A DNA stretch of 64,000 bases from MH13 sp042140245 (GCF_042140245.1 NZ_CP159483.1:3038001-3102000), one strand, 5' to 3'; counted from the stretch's first letter, positions 1 through 9,361 are shown. The notes: generated from the letters alone by a model not told the origin. A program made the numbers and translations.

Positions 1-1498
1 TTGCGTTGGCCGCGAAGAACTTCAGATCTTCGGTGTAGGCCGCAAACAGCACCAGAGCACCCAGACCGGCTGAACCAATGGCATAGCCTTTTGTGACAGC
101 CTTGGTGGTGTTGCCGACAGCGTCCAACGCATCGGTTGTCTCACGCACCGAGTCCGGCAGGTTCGACATCTCAGCGATGCCGCCTGCGTTATCAGTGACA
201 GGACCGAAGGCATCCAATGCAACGACGATACCAGCCAGCGCCAGCATGGTTGTCACCGCAATGGCGATACCGAACAAGCCGGCAAGCAAGAAGGTGGAGA
301 TGATACCAGCGATGATGATGATCGCAGGCAACGCGGTTGCTTCCAGTGAGATCGCCAGACCTTGGATGACGTTCGTCCCGTGACCGGTCACAGACGCCTG
401 AGAGATCGAGCGCACAGGGCGATAGCCAACACCGGTATAGTACTCGGTGACGACGATGATACCGCCAGTGACCACAAGGCCGATCACACCGCAGAAGAAC
501 AGGTCCATACCGGTGAAGCTTGTGCCGCCAGAGGTGGTGAACACCTGGTCAGCACCCAACCAACCCCAGACGATGCCGGCAAGAGCAACGATGGAAAGGA
601 TGGCAGCACCCCAGAAGCCCTTGTAGAGGGCGCCCATGATGGAATTGTTCGAACCAAGGCGCACAAAGAACGTACCGATGATCGATGTGATCACGCAGGC
701 ACCACCGATGACCAGCGGCAGCAGCATGAGCTTCTCGCCGTCCGCGCCGACAAAGAAGATCGATGCCAACACCATGGTGGCAACGACCGTCACCGCATAG
801 GTTTCAAACAGGTCAGCGGCCATGCCTGCGCAGTCGCCAACGTTGTCACCGACATTGTCAGCGATCGTGGCTGGGTTGCGTGGATCATCCTCGGGGATGC
901 CAGCTTCAACTTTACCCACAAGGTCGCCACCAACATCAGCACCTTTGGTGAAGATACCGCCGCCAAGACGGGCGAAGATAGAGATAAGTGAAGCACCGAA
1001 GCCAAGCGCGACAAGGGAATCGATGACAACGCGTGAGGTGTTATCGAAGCCCATCGGGCCAGTCAGCAGGTAGTAGTAGACAGCGACACCGAGCAGGGCG
1101 AGGCCAGCCACCAGCATACCGGTCACAGCGCCCGATTTGAAGGCGATGGAAAGGCCAGCAGCCAAGCTTTGTGACGATGCCTGCGCGGTGCGCACATTGG
1201 CGCGAACCGATACGTGCATGCCGATAAAACCAGCAGCGGCTGATAGAACGGCACCGATCAAGAAGCCGATCGCGACCTCAAAACCGAGCAAGAAGATAAC
1301 AGCGACGAAGATCACCGCGCCAACGATGGCAATGGTGAGGTATTGGCGGGTCAGGTAGGCCGAAGCGCCTTCCTGGATGGCGCTGGCAATTTCTTGCATG
1401 CGCTGGTTGCCCGCGTCAGCGGCCATCACCGACTGCACGGCCCAGACGCCGTAGACGATCGATAAGATGCCACACGCGATGACGAAAATGAGTTCCAT
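1..1498 (-). CDS. hppA: K+-independent membrane-bound H+-translocating pyrophosphatase, 3' end beyond window
   Basis: This enzyme couples hydrolysis of cytosolic pyrophosphate to proton pumping across the inner membrane. The reading frame starts at ATG 1498 (MELIFVIACGILSIVYG) and stays open to base 1, so about 499 N-terminal residues are visible and the C-terminus lies outside. The visible part has many hydrophobic helices and the substrate-site signature DVGGDLVGKVEAGIPEDDPR followed by DNVGDNVGDCAGMAADLFE, both diagnostic of the family. A GNTTKA motif near the window edge carries Lys where K+-dependent members carry Ala, which by established family knowledge predicts a K+-independent proton pump. 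The next gene, an MFS transporter, is 250 bp upstream on the same strand, so hppA probably has its own promoter. Confidence 0.96.
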   Translation of the reverse strand, partial: MELIFVIACGILSIVYGVWAVQSVMAADAGNQRMQEIASAIQEGASAYLTRQYLTIAIVGAVIFVAVIFLLGFEVAIGFLIGAVLSAAAGFIGMHVSVRANVRTAQASSQSLAAGLSIAFKSGAVTGMLVAGLALLGVAVYYYLLTGPMGFDNTSRVVIDSLVALGFGASLISIFARLGGGIFTKGADVGGDLVGKVEAGIPEDDPRNPATIADNVGDNVGDCAGMAADLFETYAVTVVATMVLASIFFVGADGEKLMLLPLVIGGACVITSIIGTFFVRLGSNNSIMGALYKGFWGAAILSIVALAGIVWGWLGADQVFTTSGGTSFTGMDLFFCGVIGLVVTGGIIVVTEYYTGVGYRPVRSISQASVTGHGTNVIQGLAISLEATALPAIIIIAGIISTFLLAGLFGIAIAVTTMLALAGIVVALDAFGPVTDNAGGIAEMSNLPDSVRETTDALDAVGNTTKAVTKGYAIGSAGLGALVLFAAYTEDLKFFAANA

Positions 1499-1749
1499 AG
1501 AACAAATCCCTTGAAGCGTTTAGAAGCGCAAAGCGCGCCTGTTTCCAGCAAGCCTGCGCGCACGCGCACCGCTTGTTCTTATTCTTGGTAGGCTGGAGAG
1601 GGACGCTTCCACCTCGCGGGTGAGCGGGTCTGGCCGCCCCTAGCCGTGCTGGTCATGCCAAAAAGGCAAACCATAAGCAAGCGCTGCTGGGTGATGGTTC
1701 ACGCTTGTCGGTACACCTTTCAACGAAAGTCTAAAGCACAAGGGCCGAG

Positions 1750-2979
1750 CTAGACTGCTGCGCTTTCCACCTTGCGCCCACGCCACAAAAGGAACAGCGC
1801 AGCGGCTGCCAAAACAGGCAGAAGCAGCCAGTTGATGACGTCCCAGCCGAAGAGGTGCAGCAACCCGCCTGAAGAGAAGCTGGCAAAAGCGACGAATCCA
1901 AATAGGATGAAATCGTTCCAGCCTTGAACGGTGTTGCGTTCTTCTGGGCGGTAGCATTCTGTGAGCATTGATGTTGCGCCAAGAAAGGCCAAGTTCCAAC
2001 CCACGCCCAGCAATACCAAAGCAACCCAGAAATGGCCGACAGAGATGCCATTGAGGGCCACAGCAGCGCAGACAGCTAGAACGGCAAAGCCTGTCAAGAT
2101 GATCCGCTCGACCCCAAAGCGTGTGATCAGCGAGCCAGTGAAAAAGCTCGGCGCGAACATGCCGATAACATGCCACTGGATACCGAGCGCAGCGTCACCC
2201 ACTGTGTGACCACAGGCGATCATTGCGATAGGGGCAGCCGTCATCGCCAGTGCCATCAGCGCGTAAGAGACAATGGCGCTTGTTAGAGCTGCCTGGAAGC
2301 GTGGTTGGCGCGCAATTTCAGACATTGGGCGCGTGCGCGCTTTGCTTGCTGGCGTTTGCACCATCGGCTTGGGCAGATCGACAAAACTGACCACGGCAAT
2401 GGAAAGCAGTGCCAGACCGGCCTGCCCCATAAAGGCACCAGCGAAAAGAATCGGATCAAAAAAGTCGTTGAAGGCGATCACGATTTGCGGGCCGATGAAG
2501 CCAGATGCCACGCCGCCCGCCAACACCCAGGAGATGGCCTTGGGCCGGAAAGCGGGCGAGGCTGTATCGGCAGCGGCAAAACGGTAAGAATGCACGACGG
2601 CGCCGAACATACCTGCCATGAAAGTACCGAGGCACAGCATCCAAAAGGCGCCAATCAATACACCTTGCATTGCCACCAGACCGGCAAGTGCTCCGAAGGC
2701 AGCAGCTGCCAGAAAAACAGGCCGACGGCCAACGCGGCCCATCAGCTTTTGCGCTGGGAGCGTGCAAAACGCGGTGCCCAAAATAAACAACGAAACCGGG
2801 ATCGTGGCGAAGGCGGCCTGTTCAGCAGGCAGCACATAGCCACCTGCAAGACCGGCTGTGGCAATGACGATGGATGCGTTGGCGCCACCAAGGGCTTGGC
2901 CGACGGCCAGCACCAAGGCGTTGCGTTTGGCACGACCGTCATCGTGCGTTTCTATTGGTTCAGCGGAAGCTATGGTCAT
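1750..2979 (-). CDS. MFS transporter
   Basis: The product is a polytopic inner-membrane protein of about 409 residues with roughly twelve hydrophobic segments. A loop containing KLMGRVGRRPVFL after the second or third helix matches the major facilitator A-motif (G-x3-D/G-R-x-G-R-R). The second half contains GVGWNLAFLGATSMLTE, a pattern common in alphaproteobacterial MFS proteins of unknown substrate. The frame begins at 3015, but ATG 2979 (MTIASAEP) better fits a short cytoplasmic N-terminus; neither start has a strong Shine-Dalgarno sequence. The substrate cannot be predicted. It lies downstream of nusB on the same strand but 90 bp away, so co-transcription is uncertain. Confidence 0.85.
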   Translation of the reverse strand: MTIASAEPIETHDDGRAKRNALVLAVGQALGGANASIVIATAGLAGGYVLPAEQAAFATIPVSLFILGTAFCTLPAQKLMGRVGRRPVFLAAAAFGALAGLVAMQGVLIGAFWMLCLGTFMAGMFGAVVHSYRFAAADTASPAFRPKAISWVLAGGVASGFIGPQIVIAFNDFFDPILFAGAFMGQAGLALLSIAVVSFVDLPKPMVQTPASKARTRPMSEIARQPRFQAALTSAIVSYALMALAMTAAPIAMIACGHTVGDAALGIQWHVIGMFAPSFFTGSLITRFGVERIILTGFAVLAVCAAVALNGISVGHFWVALVLLGVGWNLAFLGATSMLTECYRPEERNTVQGWNDFILFGFVAFASFSSGGLLHLFGWDVINWLLLPVLAAAALFLLWRGRKVESAAV

Positions 2980-3070
2980 GAAGGGGGTATCTCGCAGTGA
3001 GCGCCAAACGTCCATGTTGGAAAACGCTTATGCGCGCACATGTCGTCGTTCGACCGCGCGTCAATACCAA

Positions 3071-3562
3071 CTAGGCGCGAAACCGTTTTGCGAGTGCATT
3101 GAGCACACCATTGCTTAGGCGCACTTCCTGATCTTCGTAGAATGCTTTGGCGACATCGAGATACTCGTTGAGGATAACCGGCGCTGGAATATCCTGCCGC
3201 TTCATGATCTCAAACGCCGCTGTACGCAGTATGGCGCGTAGCAATGTGTCCAGACGCGTTAGCGGCCACCCATCAGGCAATGCTGCGTGAATGGCTGGGT
3301 CGAGCACTTTCTGGCTCTCTACCACGCCTTGAACCAAGTGACGGAAGTAACCCTTGTCTGCCGGTCGATAGGCCCAGCCATCGACTTCCTCGGCCAAGCG
3401 AAACATCTCAAACTCCGCCAATGCTTGAGGCAGCGTCGTTCCGCCCACATCCATCTGGTAGAGCGCCTGAACGGCAATCAAACGTGCCACACCGCGTGCG
3501 TTGGCTGGTTTTGGCGTCGCACCTTTGGACGTCGAACTGGGGCGAGCGGCTGCGGTCATCAC
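3071..3562 (-). CDS. nusB: Transcription antitermination factor NusB
   Basis: NusB binds boxA RNA with NusE (S10) in antitermination complexes on rRNA operons. The protein is 163 residues and all-helical in character, with the family's ARLIAVQALYQMDVGG near the N-terminus and ILNEYLDVAKAFYEDQEVRLSNGVLNAL near the C-terminus, where the NGVL segment is typical. About 20 N-terminal residues (Ala/Ser/Pro-rich) precede the conserved domain. The start overlaps the ribH stop by four bases (ATGA), which indicates translational coupling. The ribH-nusB pairing is widespread in proteobacteria. Confidence 0.96.
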   Translation of the reverse strand: MMTAAARPSSTSKGATPKPANARGVARLIAVQALYQMDVGGTTLPQALAEFEMFRLAEEVDGWAYRPADKGYFRHLVQGVVESQKVLDPAIHAALPDGWPLTRLDTLLRAILRTAAFEIMKRQDIPAPVILNEYLDVAKAFYEDQEVRLSNGVLNALAKRFRA

Positions 3563-3990
3563 TGGGTTCCCATGGTGCTGCGCAGCGCAGAAAGCGCCAT
3601 AGCTGCCTTGGCCGCCCCGCCGCCTTTGTTCTTATCGCTTCGGTTGGCGCGGGCCCAGGCCTGATCGCGGTTCTCAACGGTCTGGATGCCATTACCAATA
3701 GCAAGGCCCGGATTGAGCGTTAGATCCATGAGCGCGCGGGAGGATTCCCCGGCGACAATATCGTAGTGGCTCGTCTCGCCGCGGATCACGACGCCGAGCG
3801 CAATGTACCCGTCATAGGCTTTGGGGTTGCGGTAGCCGATCATCATCGCAGCAGGAATTTCCAGCGCTCCAGGTACAGAGGCACGTTCATAGGTATGCCC
3901 TTCGGCCTCTAGTGCTTCGATGGCACCTGCTGCCAACTCATCAGCAAGATCGGTGTAGAAGCGCGCTTCAACAATGAGAAAATGAGCCAT
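3559..3990 (-). CDS. ribH: 6,7-dimethyl-8-ribityllumazine synthase
   Basis: This enzyme condenses 5-amino-6-ribitylamino-uracil with 3,4-dihydroxy-2-butanone 4-phosphate in the penultimate step of riboflavin synthesis. The 143-residue protein carries VPGALEIPAA and ALGVVIRGETSHYDIVAGES, which form the phosphate- and pyrimidine-binding site, including the catalytic His of the SHYDIV segment. Length is normal for the family. It lies 45 bp after ribE, and its last codons overlap the nusB start, so ribD-ribE-ribH-nusB probably forms one transcript. Confidence 0.97.
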   Translation of the reverse strand: MAHFLIVEARFYTDLADELAAGAIEALEAEGHTYERASVPGALEIPAAMMIGYRNPKAYDGYIALGVVIRGETSHYDIVAGESSRALMDLTLNPGLAIGNGIQTVENRDQAWARANRSDKNKGGGAAKAAMALSALRSTMGTQ

Positions 3991-4035
3991 GAAATACCAG
4001 TTTGTTTGGATCGCGCGCCGCTTATACGCCTTTTG

Positions 4036-4641
4036 TTAGCCAGCGCTACCCATCAAGCGTTCAGCGTAACGCGCCATAAGGTCTATCTCGATGTTCATCG
4101 CATCACCCACCTGTCGGTCACCCCATGTGGTGACGGCCAGAGTGTGTGGGATAAGCATCAGTGTGAACCGATCACCAGCAACATCATTGACAGTCAAAGA
4201 TGTTCCTTGAAGGCAGACCGAGCCCTTTTTGGCGACAAACCTAGATAGCTCTGGTGGCGCTTCAATCTCAAAGAAGGATGTGTTGTCTCCATCCTCGCGT
4301 TTGGTGATGACGGCCATGCCATCCACGTGACCGGTGACGAGATGCCCGCCCATTTCATCGCCCAGCTTCAAGGAGCGTTCCAAGTTGATGCGGGTTCCCT
4401 GTTGCCATTGGCCCAGAGTTGTCAAGCGAAGCGTCTCGCTGGAGGCATCAATGGTATAGCGCGCGCCTTCAGGCGTCTGCTCCAATGTTGTGACCGTCAG
4501 GCAGCAACCATCATGGGCAATGGACGCGCCTAGATCGATGGAAGCAGCGTCGTAAGGCGACTGGATGGTGAAGCGCTTGTCCGCACCCATTGCTTCGACG
4601 GCTTCTACAGATCCCATTGCAGTGACAATACCGGTGAACAT
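4036..4641 (-). CDS. ribE: Riboflavin synthase alpha chain
   Basis: The enzyme dismutates two molecules of 6,7-dimethyl-8-ribityllumazine to riboflavin. The start is ATG 4641, giving MFTGIVTAMGSVEAVE, the hallmark N-terminus; the frame extends upstream to 4668 but that extension is not conserved. The product is 201 residues, with two lumazine-binding repeats, each containing an H-D-G-x-x-L-T-V or V-x-L-x-G-T-S-L-T-V type segment (IAHDGCCLTVTTL; CLQGTSLTVNDV). The start overlaps nothing: ribD ends at 4646, four bases upstream. I use ribE for the synthase, a name some schemes replace with ribC. Confidence 0.97.
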   Translation of the reverse strand: MFTGIVTAMGSVEAVEAMGADKRFTIQSPYDAASIDLGASIAHDGCCLTVTTLEQTPEGARYTIDASSETLRLTTLGQWQQGTRINLERSLKLGDEMGGHLVTGHVDGMAVITKREDGDNTSFFEIEAPPELSRFVAKKGSVCLQGTSLTVNDVAGDRFTLMLIPHTLAVTTWGDRQVGDAMNIEIDLMARYAERLMGSAG

Positions 4642-4645
4642 AGGC

Positions 4646-5641
4646 TCAAGCCTTCCTGTCTGGTGCAAAAGTTAAGATGCGATCGGAGCCATTTTGACGT
4701 CGTGATATGACCGTGAAGCCTGGCACTCCGCCGGCAAACGGGTTCACCTCAAAAGGGCGTATCGCGTCAGGACCCAAAACAGGGGTGCCCTGGATCAAAA
4801 CAATGTCGTCGACCAGATGAGCCTGCAATAGACTGCGCGCAAGCTTCGCGCCGCCTTCAACGAGCAGGCTGGTGAACCCGCGCTCACCTAATGTTTGAAG
4901 GTGAGCATCGAGATCATGACCTGGTAGGTGGATGAAACCATCAGGCGCTTCACTTCCACCAAAAACAACACGTTGTGGTGAATGGTCCGGTAGCCCACTC
5001 AAGCGTACCGTGAGCTGCGGAGCATCTGTTTGATAGGTGACCGCACCCACAGCGATGGCGTCCATACGGGAGCGAAGCCCGTGCATCAGCCGGTTGGTGG
5101 CCGGCGCGGTGATGGCAACCTGCCCCTCGCCCGACAAACCGATGCCACCATCGACGCTCAGCGCCAGTTTAAGCGTGACATGTGGGCGGCCTTTTGCAAG
5201 GCGCGTGAAGTGGCCGCGGTGGGCCTGCGCGGCGGTGGCGCACAAGTCAGCGAACGGCTCAAAAAGGACCTCAATGCCTGCCTCGCGCAGCCGTGTAACG
5301 CCGGCGCCCGACACACGCGGATCAGGGTCTCCAAGGGCGATCACAACCCGCGCAACGCCTGCCGATATGAGCGCGAGCGTGCAGGGACCGGTTTTGCCGT
5401 GATGGTTGCAGGGCTCAAGCGAGACATAGGCGGTCGCGCCTTTCGCATCGTCACCCGCTTCATCCAAGGCAACAGTCTCACCATGGGGACGACCGCCCTG
5501 CCCTGTTGCGCCCATGCCAACCACAACGCCGTCTTTGACGACAAGACAACCAACGGCAGGATTCGGCCAGGTGCGCCCAAGCTGAGCACGTCCAACACGA
5601 ATTGCAGCAGCCAGATAGCGACGGTCGGTTTCTGAGGTCAT
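4646..5641 (-). CDS. ribD: Bifunctional diaminohydroxyphosphoribosylaminopyrimidine deaminase / 5-amino-6-(5-phosphoribosylamino)uracil reductase
   Basis: RibD performs the second and third steps of riboflavin synthesis. The N-terminal deaminase domain (residues about 1-140) shows the zinc site HGETVALDEAG and PCNHHGKTGPCTLALI. The C-terminal reductase domain (about 145-330) begins with GRPHVTLKLALSVDGGIG and includes SLLVEGGAKLARSLL. ATG 5641 (MTSETDRRYL) fits homologues, but an in-frame GTG at 5656 overlaps the nrdR stop as GTGA, so a coupled start five codons upstream is possible. At about 331 residues the length is slightly short of the E. coli enzyme and normal for alphaproteobacteria. 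Confidence 0.96.
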   Translation of the reverse strand: MTSETDRRYLAAAIRVGRAQLGRTWPNPAVGCLVVKDGVVVGMGATGQGGRPHGETVALDEAGDDAKGATAYVSLEPCNHHGKTGPCTLALISAGVARVVIALGDPDPRVSGAGVTRLREAGIEVLFEPFADLCATAAQAHRGHFTRLAKGRPHVTLKLALSVDGGIGLSGEGQVAITAPATNRLMHGLRSRMDAIAVGAVTYQTDAPQLTVRLSGLPDHSPQRVVFGGSEAPDGFIHLPGHDLDAHLQTLGERGFTSLLVEGGAKLARSLLQAHLVDDIVLIQGTPVLGPDAIRPFEVNPFAGGVPGFTVISRRQNGSDRILTFAPDRKA

Positions 5642-5652
5642 CGCAGATGCGA

Positions 5653-6141
5653 TCACTCGGCCTGGTCGACGCGCTTGGCAGTCACGCCCGAAGAGTTGGC
5701 GAGCTCTTCGACAAACTCTTCAAAATCGCGCGCTTCGCGGAAGTCTTTGTAGACCGAGGCAAAGCGAACATAGGCCACATCGTCCAGGCCTTTGAGCGCA
5801 TCCATCACCAAAAGCCCGATCTGATCGGATTGGACATCGGTCTCACCGGTGCTTTCCAGCTGGCGAACAATGCCGGAGACCAGCCGCTCCAACTGCTCAT
5901 CGGCCAACGGTCGCTTGCGGGCAGCAATGCGTACTGAACGGGAAAGCTTATCGCGATCAAAGGCTTGGCGTTTTCCGTCGCGCTTCACAACGGTTAGCTC
6001 GCGCAGTTGCACCCGCTCAAACGTTGTGAACCTACCACCGCAGTCGCCGCACACGCGGCGGCGGCGGATGACGGCGTTATCTTCGGCAGGTCGTGAGTCT
6101 TTAACGTGCGTGTTCAGGCTCTGGCAGAAAGGACAGCGCAT
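5653..6141 (-). CDS. nrdR: Transcriptional repressor NrdR
   Basis: NrdR is a zinc- and nucleotide-binding repressor of ribonucleotide reductase genes. The N-terminal zinc ribbon has the Cys pairs MRCPFC and CGDCGGRF within the first 40 residues, followed by the basic stretch IRRRRVC. An ATP-cone domain follows (TVVKRDGKRQAFDRDKL). The length, 162 residues, is standard apart from a C-terminal tail rich in Glu and Asp. It lies between glyA (18 bp upstream) and ribD (overlapping), the usual glyA-nrdR-ribD order in alphaproteobacteria. Confidence 0.97.
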   Translation of the reverse strand: MRCPFCQSLNTHVKDSRPAEDNAVIRRRRVCGDCGGRFTTFERVQLRELTVVKRDGKRQAFDRDKLSRSVRIAARKRPLADEQLERLVSGIVRQLESTGETDVQSDQIGLLVMDALKGLDDVAYVRFASVYKDFREARDFEEFVEELANSSGVTAKRVDQAE

Positions 6142-6159
6142 AAAGCAGAAGGAGCCTTT

Positions 6160-7473
6160 CTAGCCGAGATCAGGATAGATCGGGAAGCGATCGGTGAGCG
6201 CGACCACCTTCTCGTGAACAGCTTTTTCAACCAGCGAGTCTTCATCGGTCTGGTTTTGCGACAGCACGTCGAGCACCTCAGAGATAAGGTGACCAACCTC
6301 CTGGAACTCGGCAACACCAAACCCGCGCGTCGTACAAGCTGGCGAGCCAAGACGCACGCCGGAAGTCACGAACGGTTTCTGTGGATCAAACGGCACACCG
6401 TTTTTGTTGCAGGTGATGCCAGCGCGCTCCAGCGCTTTCTCCGACACTTTACCGGTGAGGTTCTTCGGCCGCAGGTCAACAAGGACAATGTGATTTTCGG
6501 TGCCACCGGACACAATATCGTAGCCGTGTCCCTTCAAGGTTTCGGCCAGCGCAATCGCGTTCTCCACGACATTTTTGGCGTAGATCTTGAACTCTGGGCG
6601 CAAGGCTTCGCCAAAGGCGACAGCCTTACCTGCAATCACATGCATGAGCGGGCCGCCTTGAAGGCCCGGGAATACGGCTGAATTCAGCTTCTTGGCGATG
6701 TCGCCATTGTTGGTGAGAATCATACCGCCGCGTGGGCCGCGCAGTGTTTTGTGCGTGGTTGTGGTTGCCACGTCCGCGTAAGGGAATGGGCTTGGGTGCT
6801 GCCCACCGGCCACGAGGCCAGCAAAGTGCGCCATATCGACCATCAGAAGCGCGCCAACAGAATCGGCAATCTCGCGGAACCGGGCAAAATCAAACTGACG
6901 GGAATAGGCCGATCCACCAGCAATGATGATTGTGGGTTTGTGTTCTTGGGCAAGCTGCTCAACCTGGTCATAGTCGAGCAAGCCATCTTCCTTGCGCACA
7001 CCGTACTGGATCGCATTGAACCATTTGCCTGAGAGGTTCGGCGCAGCACCGTGGGTCAAGTGACCACCAGCATCCAAGCTCATGCCTAGGATGGTGTCGC
7101 CTGGTTTGGCCAGCGCGAGCATCACCGCCTGATTGGCCTGGCTACCGGAGTTGGGCTGGACGTTGGCGAACTCGCAATCGAACAGTTTGCAAGCACGCTC
7201 AATCGCCAATTTCTCTGCAATATCAACAAAGTGGCAACCACCGTAGTAACGGCGTCCTGGGTAGCCCTCGGCATATTTGTTGGTCATCACCGAGCCTTGC
7301 GCTTCCATCACGGCGCGGCTGACGATGTTCTCTGATGCGATCAGCTCAATTTCGTGCTGTTGACGGCCAAGCTCACCCTTGATGGCGGCAGCTAATTCTG
7401 GGTCGGTGGTCGCAAGATCATCTGTGAAGAAGGTCGGGTACAACGGCGCAGCGTCGTGTTCGGTCATAGCCAT
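6160..7473 (-). CDS. glyA: Serine hydroxymethyltransferase
   Basis: This PLP enzyme interconverts serine and glycine and loads one-carbon units onto tetrahydrofolate. Visible family motifs are IELIASENIVSRAVMEAQGS, YAEGYPGRRYYGGC, VQPNSGSQANQAV and the PLP-lysine segment TTTTHKTLRGPRGG. The predicted length from ATG 7473 (MAMTEHDAAP) is about 437 residues, normal for bacteria; the frame is open to 7509 but the extra residues are not conserved. The C-terminal segment after SEVLDVL is about ten residues longer than in E. coli. It heads the glyA-nrdR-ribD-ribE-ribH-nusB run. Confidence 0.97.
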   Translation of the reverse strand: MAMTEHDAAPLYPTFFTDDLATTDPELAAAIKGELGRQQHEIELIASENIVSRAVMEAQGSVMTNKYAEGYPGRRYYGGCHFVDIAEKLAIERACKLFDCEFANVQPNSGSQANQAVMLALAKPGDTILGMSLDAGGHLTHGAAPNLSGKWFNAIQYGVRKEDGLLDYDQVEQLAQEHKPTIIIAGGSAYSRQFDFARFREIADSVGALLMVDMAHFAGLVAGGQHPSPFPYADVATTTTHKTLRGPRGGMILTNNGDIAKKLNSAVFPGLQGGPLMHVIAGKAVAFGEALRPEFKIYAKNVVENAIALAETLKGHGYDIVSGGTENHIVLVDLRPKNLTGKVSEKALERAGITCNKNGVPFDPQKPFVTSGVRLGSPACTTRGFGVAEFQEVGHLISEVLDVLSQNQTDEDSLVEKAVHEKVVALTDRFPIYPDLG

Positions 7474-7610
7474 GGTTGAAGGCCCCCTGGTGATGGATCG
7501 GCGCAGCAAGGCGCGTGACAGGCAATCGGCAAGCGAGATGTGCAGCTAACACATTGCGCGGCGCTGTCCAACACACCAATGGCCGCGTGAAAAGCGCACA
7601 GAAAGATCAG

Positions 7611-7841
7611 CTAAACGAGCTTGCCGCGCCCAGGCTCTGCATCAATCGCGGATGCCTTGGACTCAGGGCGCTCGCGCGCGATGCGCGCTTGCAGTTTGCG
7701 ACGTGCCAGTTCGTTGATCCGCTCGCGAGCGGTATAGCTGGGGGCGGCAAAAACCACCTCCAGCCCCGTTACCGGGTCAATCGCTGTGACACGCAACGCC
7801 TTATCGACGGGAATGATTTCGAGATAAATCTCGCCCGTCAT
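7611..7841 (-). CDS. Small conserved hypothetical protein, DUF6898-like
   Basis: This 76-residue protein starts MTGEIYLEIIPVDKALRVTA and continues with DPVTGLEVVFAAP, a pattern I associate with the small alphaproteobacterial DUF6898 family, whose function is unknown. The C-terminal half is basic (ELARRKLQARIARERPE) and probably helical. No signal peptide, membrane segment or catalytic motif is visible. It lies between the L,D-transpeptidase gene (14 bp upstream) and glyA on the same strand, so it may be the second gene of the ldtP transcript. The family assignment is from memory of the motif. Confidence 0.7.
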   Translation of the reverse strand: MTGEIYLEIIPVDKALRVTAIDPVTGLEVVFAAPSYTARERINELARRKLQARIARERPESKASAIDAEPGRGKLV

Positions 7842-7855
7842 GCGCCGCCGGTGCT

Positions 7856-9148
7856 TTAGCCGTTGGACGCGACGGTTGGCAGGCCATCGCGGTTGTAGAT
7901 GTCTTCACGGAAGTTCACCGTGCCATCCGATGCAGCCCAAGCCGTCACATAATTGATGTAGAGCGGCGCAGGATCAGGGATGCGCAGATCGACGCGCTCA
8001 CCGGTTTGGATGACCTGGTCAATACGCTGACGTGACCAACCATCTGTGTTGGCAAGAAGCCATGTTACCAACTCGCGGATGTTCTGCACGCGCACACAGC
8101 CCGACGACAGGAAGCGGTAGTCGTCACCGAACAATGACTTGTCAGGTGTATCGTGCAGATAGACCTGGTGCTCATTGTGGAAGTTGATCTTCACCGAGCC
8201 AAGTGAATTGATCTCGCCTGGATCCTGGCGGAACATGTAGCGTGTGGCTTCCTCGGTGTTCCAGTTGACCTGTTCCGGCGCCAATTCCTGCGCACTGGCA
8301 CCCCAGCTGTTGAAGATGCGAATGTTGTTCTCAGCCAGATAGCTTGGGTTTTCCTGCATCAGCGGGATCAAGTCACGGCGAATGATGGAAACCGGCACAG
8401 TCCAGTACGGGTTGAAGTTTAGCTCGTGGATGCGGCTATCGAGGATCGGTGTTGGTCGATCCACTTTACCAACGATGGCGGTGTGGCGTGTGGTGACCCG
8501 ACCGGAGTTGATCGCCTCTAGCGCAGCAGCTGGGATGTTCACCATCACATAGCGATCGCCTAGGAAACCCGACATGGAACGAATGCGCACCAGATTGGTT
8601 TCCATCTGACGTACCCGGAAACCGATCGGTACGTTCATGGCCGCAAAGCCTTCTGGCCCCATAATGCCGTCAACGACCAGACCATGACGCGCTTGGAAGC
8701 GCTTGACCGCCGAATCGACATAGCTGTCGAAGATGTCCGAAATGCCCCATTGCTGAGCCAAATCACCACCAACGATGAGACGCTGGCGAAGATGCTGCAC
8801 ATTGGGGTGACGAACGCCCAAACGAAGCACGGAATCGGCAGGAACCTGGTTCCAACCGCCACGGTTCATCATGTCAGAATGCTGACGGAGCGCGGTTTCG
8901 AGGTTCACCGCGCTGGCCGGCGAGAACATTGGTTCCGGCGAGATAACCGGCGCCTGGCCTTGTGCCGTGGAATCGAAGCTATCGCCCCACCCGGAGTTGT
9001 GCTGACGAAGACGTTGATCGAGCAGCGCATCAAGCGCCGACTGCTGTGCGTGGGCAGCACGCATCGCCAATGCAGACGCGCCAAGACCAAGTCCGGCGGC
9101 CAAGATTTGGCGACGTGTTTTCAAATGGTTGGTTTTACGGTCCATCAA
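7856..9148 (-). CDS. ldtP: Periplasmic L,D-transpeptidase (YcbB/YkuD type) with Tat-like signal
   Basis: The enzyme makes or remodels 3-3 peptidoglycan cross-links, or anchors proteins to peptidoglycan. Residues about 11-35 form a twin-arginine-like signal (TRRQILAAGLGLGASALA, then AHA). A peptidoglycan-binding domain spans roughly 108-171 (VQHLRQRLIVGGDLAQ...VDGIMGPEGFAAMN). The YkuD domain follows from about 199 and ends in the catalytic site YLHDTPDKSLF...LSSGCVRVQN, with His332 and Cys351 by my count. The upstream same-strand gene is a MarR regulator matching LdtR, known in Liberibacter and Sinorhizobium to control an L,D-transpeptidase called LdtP; the symbol rests on that context. Confidence 0.9.
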   Translation of the reverse strand: MMDRKTNHLKTRRQILAAGLGLGASALAMRAAHAQQSALDALLDQRLRQHNSGWGDSFDSTAQGQAPVISPEPMFSPASAVNLETALRQHSDMMNRGGWNQVPADSVLRLGVRHPNVQHLRQRLIVGGDLAQQWGISDIFDSYVDSAVKRFQARHGLVVDGIMGPEGFAAMNVPIGFRVRQMETNLVRIRSMSGFLGDRYVMVNIPAAALEAINSGRVTTRHTAIVGKVDRPTPILDSRIHELNFNPYWTVPVSIIRRDLIPLMQENPSYLAENNIRIFNSWGASAQELAPEQVNWNTEEATRYMFRQDPGEINSLGSVKINFHNEHQVYLHDTPDKSLFGDDYRFLSSGCVRVQNIRELVTWLLANTDGWSRQRIDQVIQTGERVDLRIPDPAPLYINYVTAWAASDGTVNFREDIYNRDGLPTVASNG

Positions 9149-9361
9149 AGCATCCTACAGAAATCGCGAGAGCACGCCTAGCCACCTGATATCCGTACGG
9201 GCGCTTACATGCATTTTGTCTCATATGTTGGCTTCGGTGACGCCAATGCAATGTGGCTCTTTTGTGGTTGGCCCTATGAGCCGCTTTCACCTAACGCATT
9301 TGTGATGAAGTGCGGCAAAAACCACACAGAGTGACCGGCGGATCACAGCAGCGCAGAGGCC

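Noticed and set aside
362..991. Long plus-strand open frame of 209 codons near the left end
   Set aside because: It is antisense to hppA, whose protein is clear over the whole stretch; no recognisable domain.
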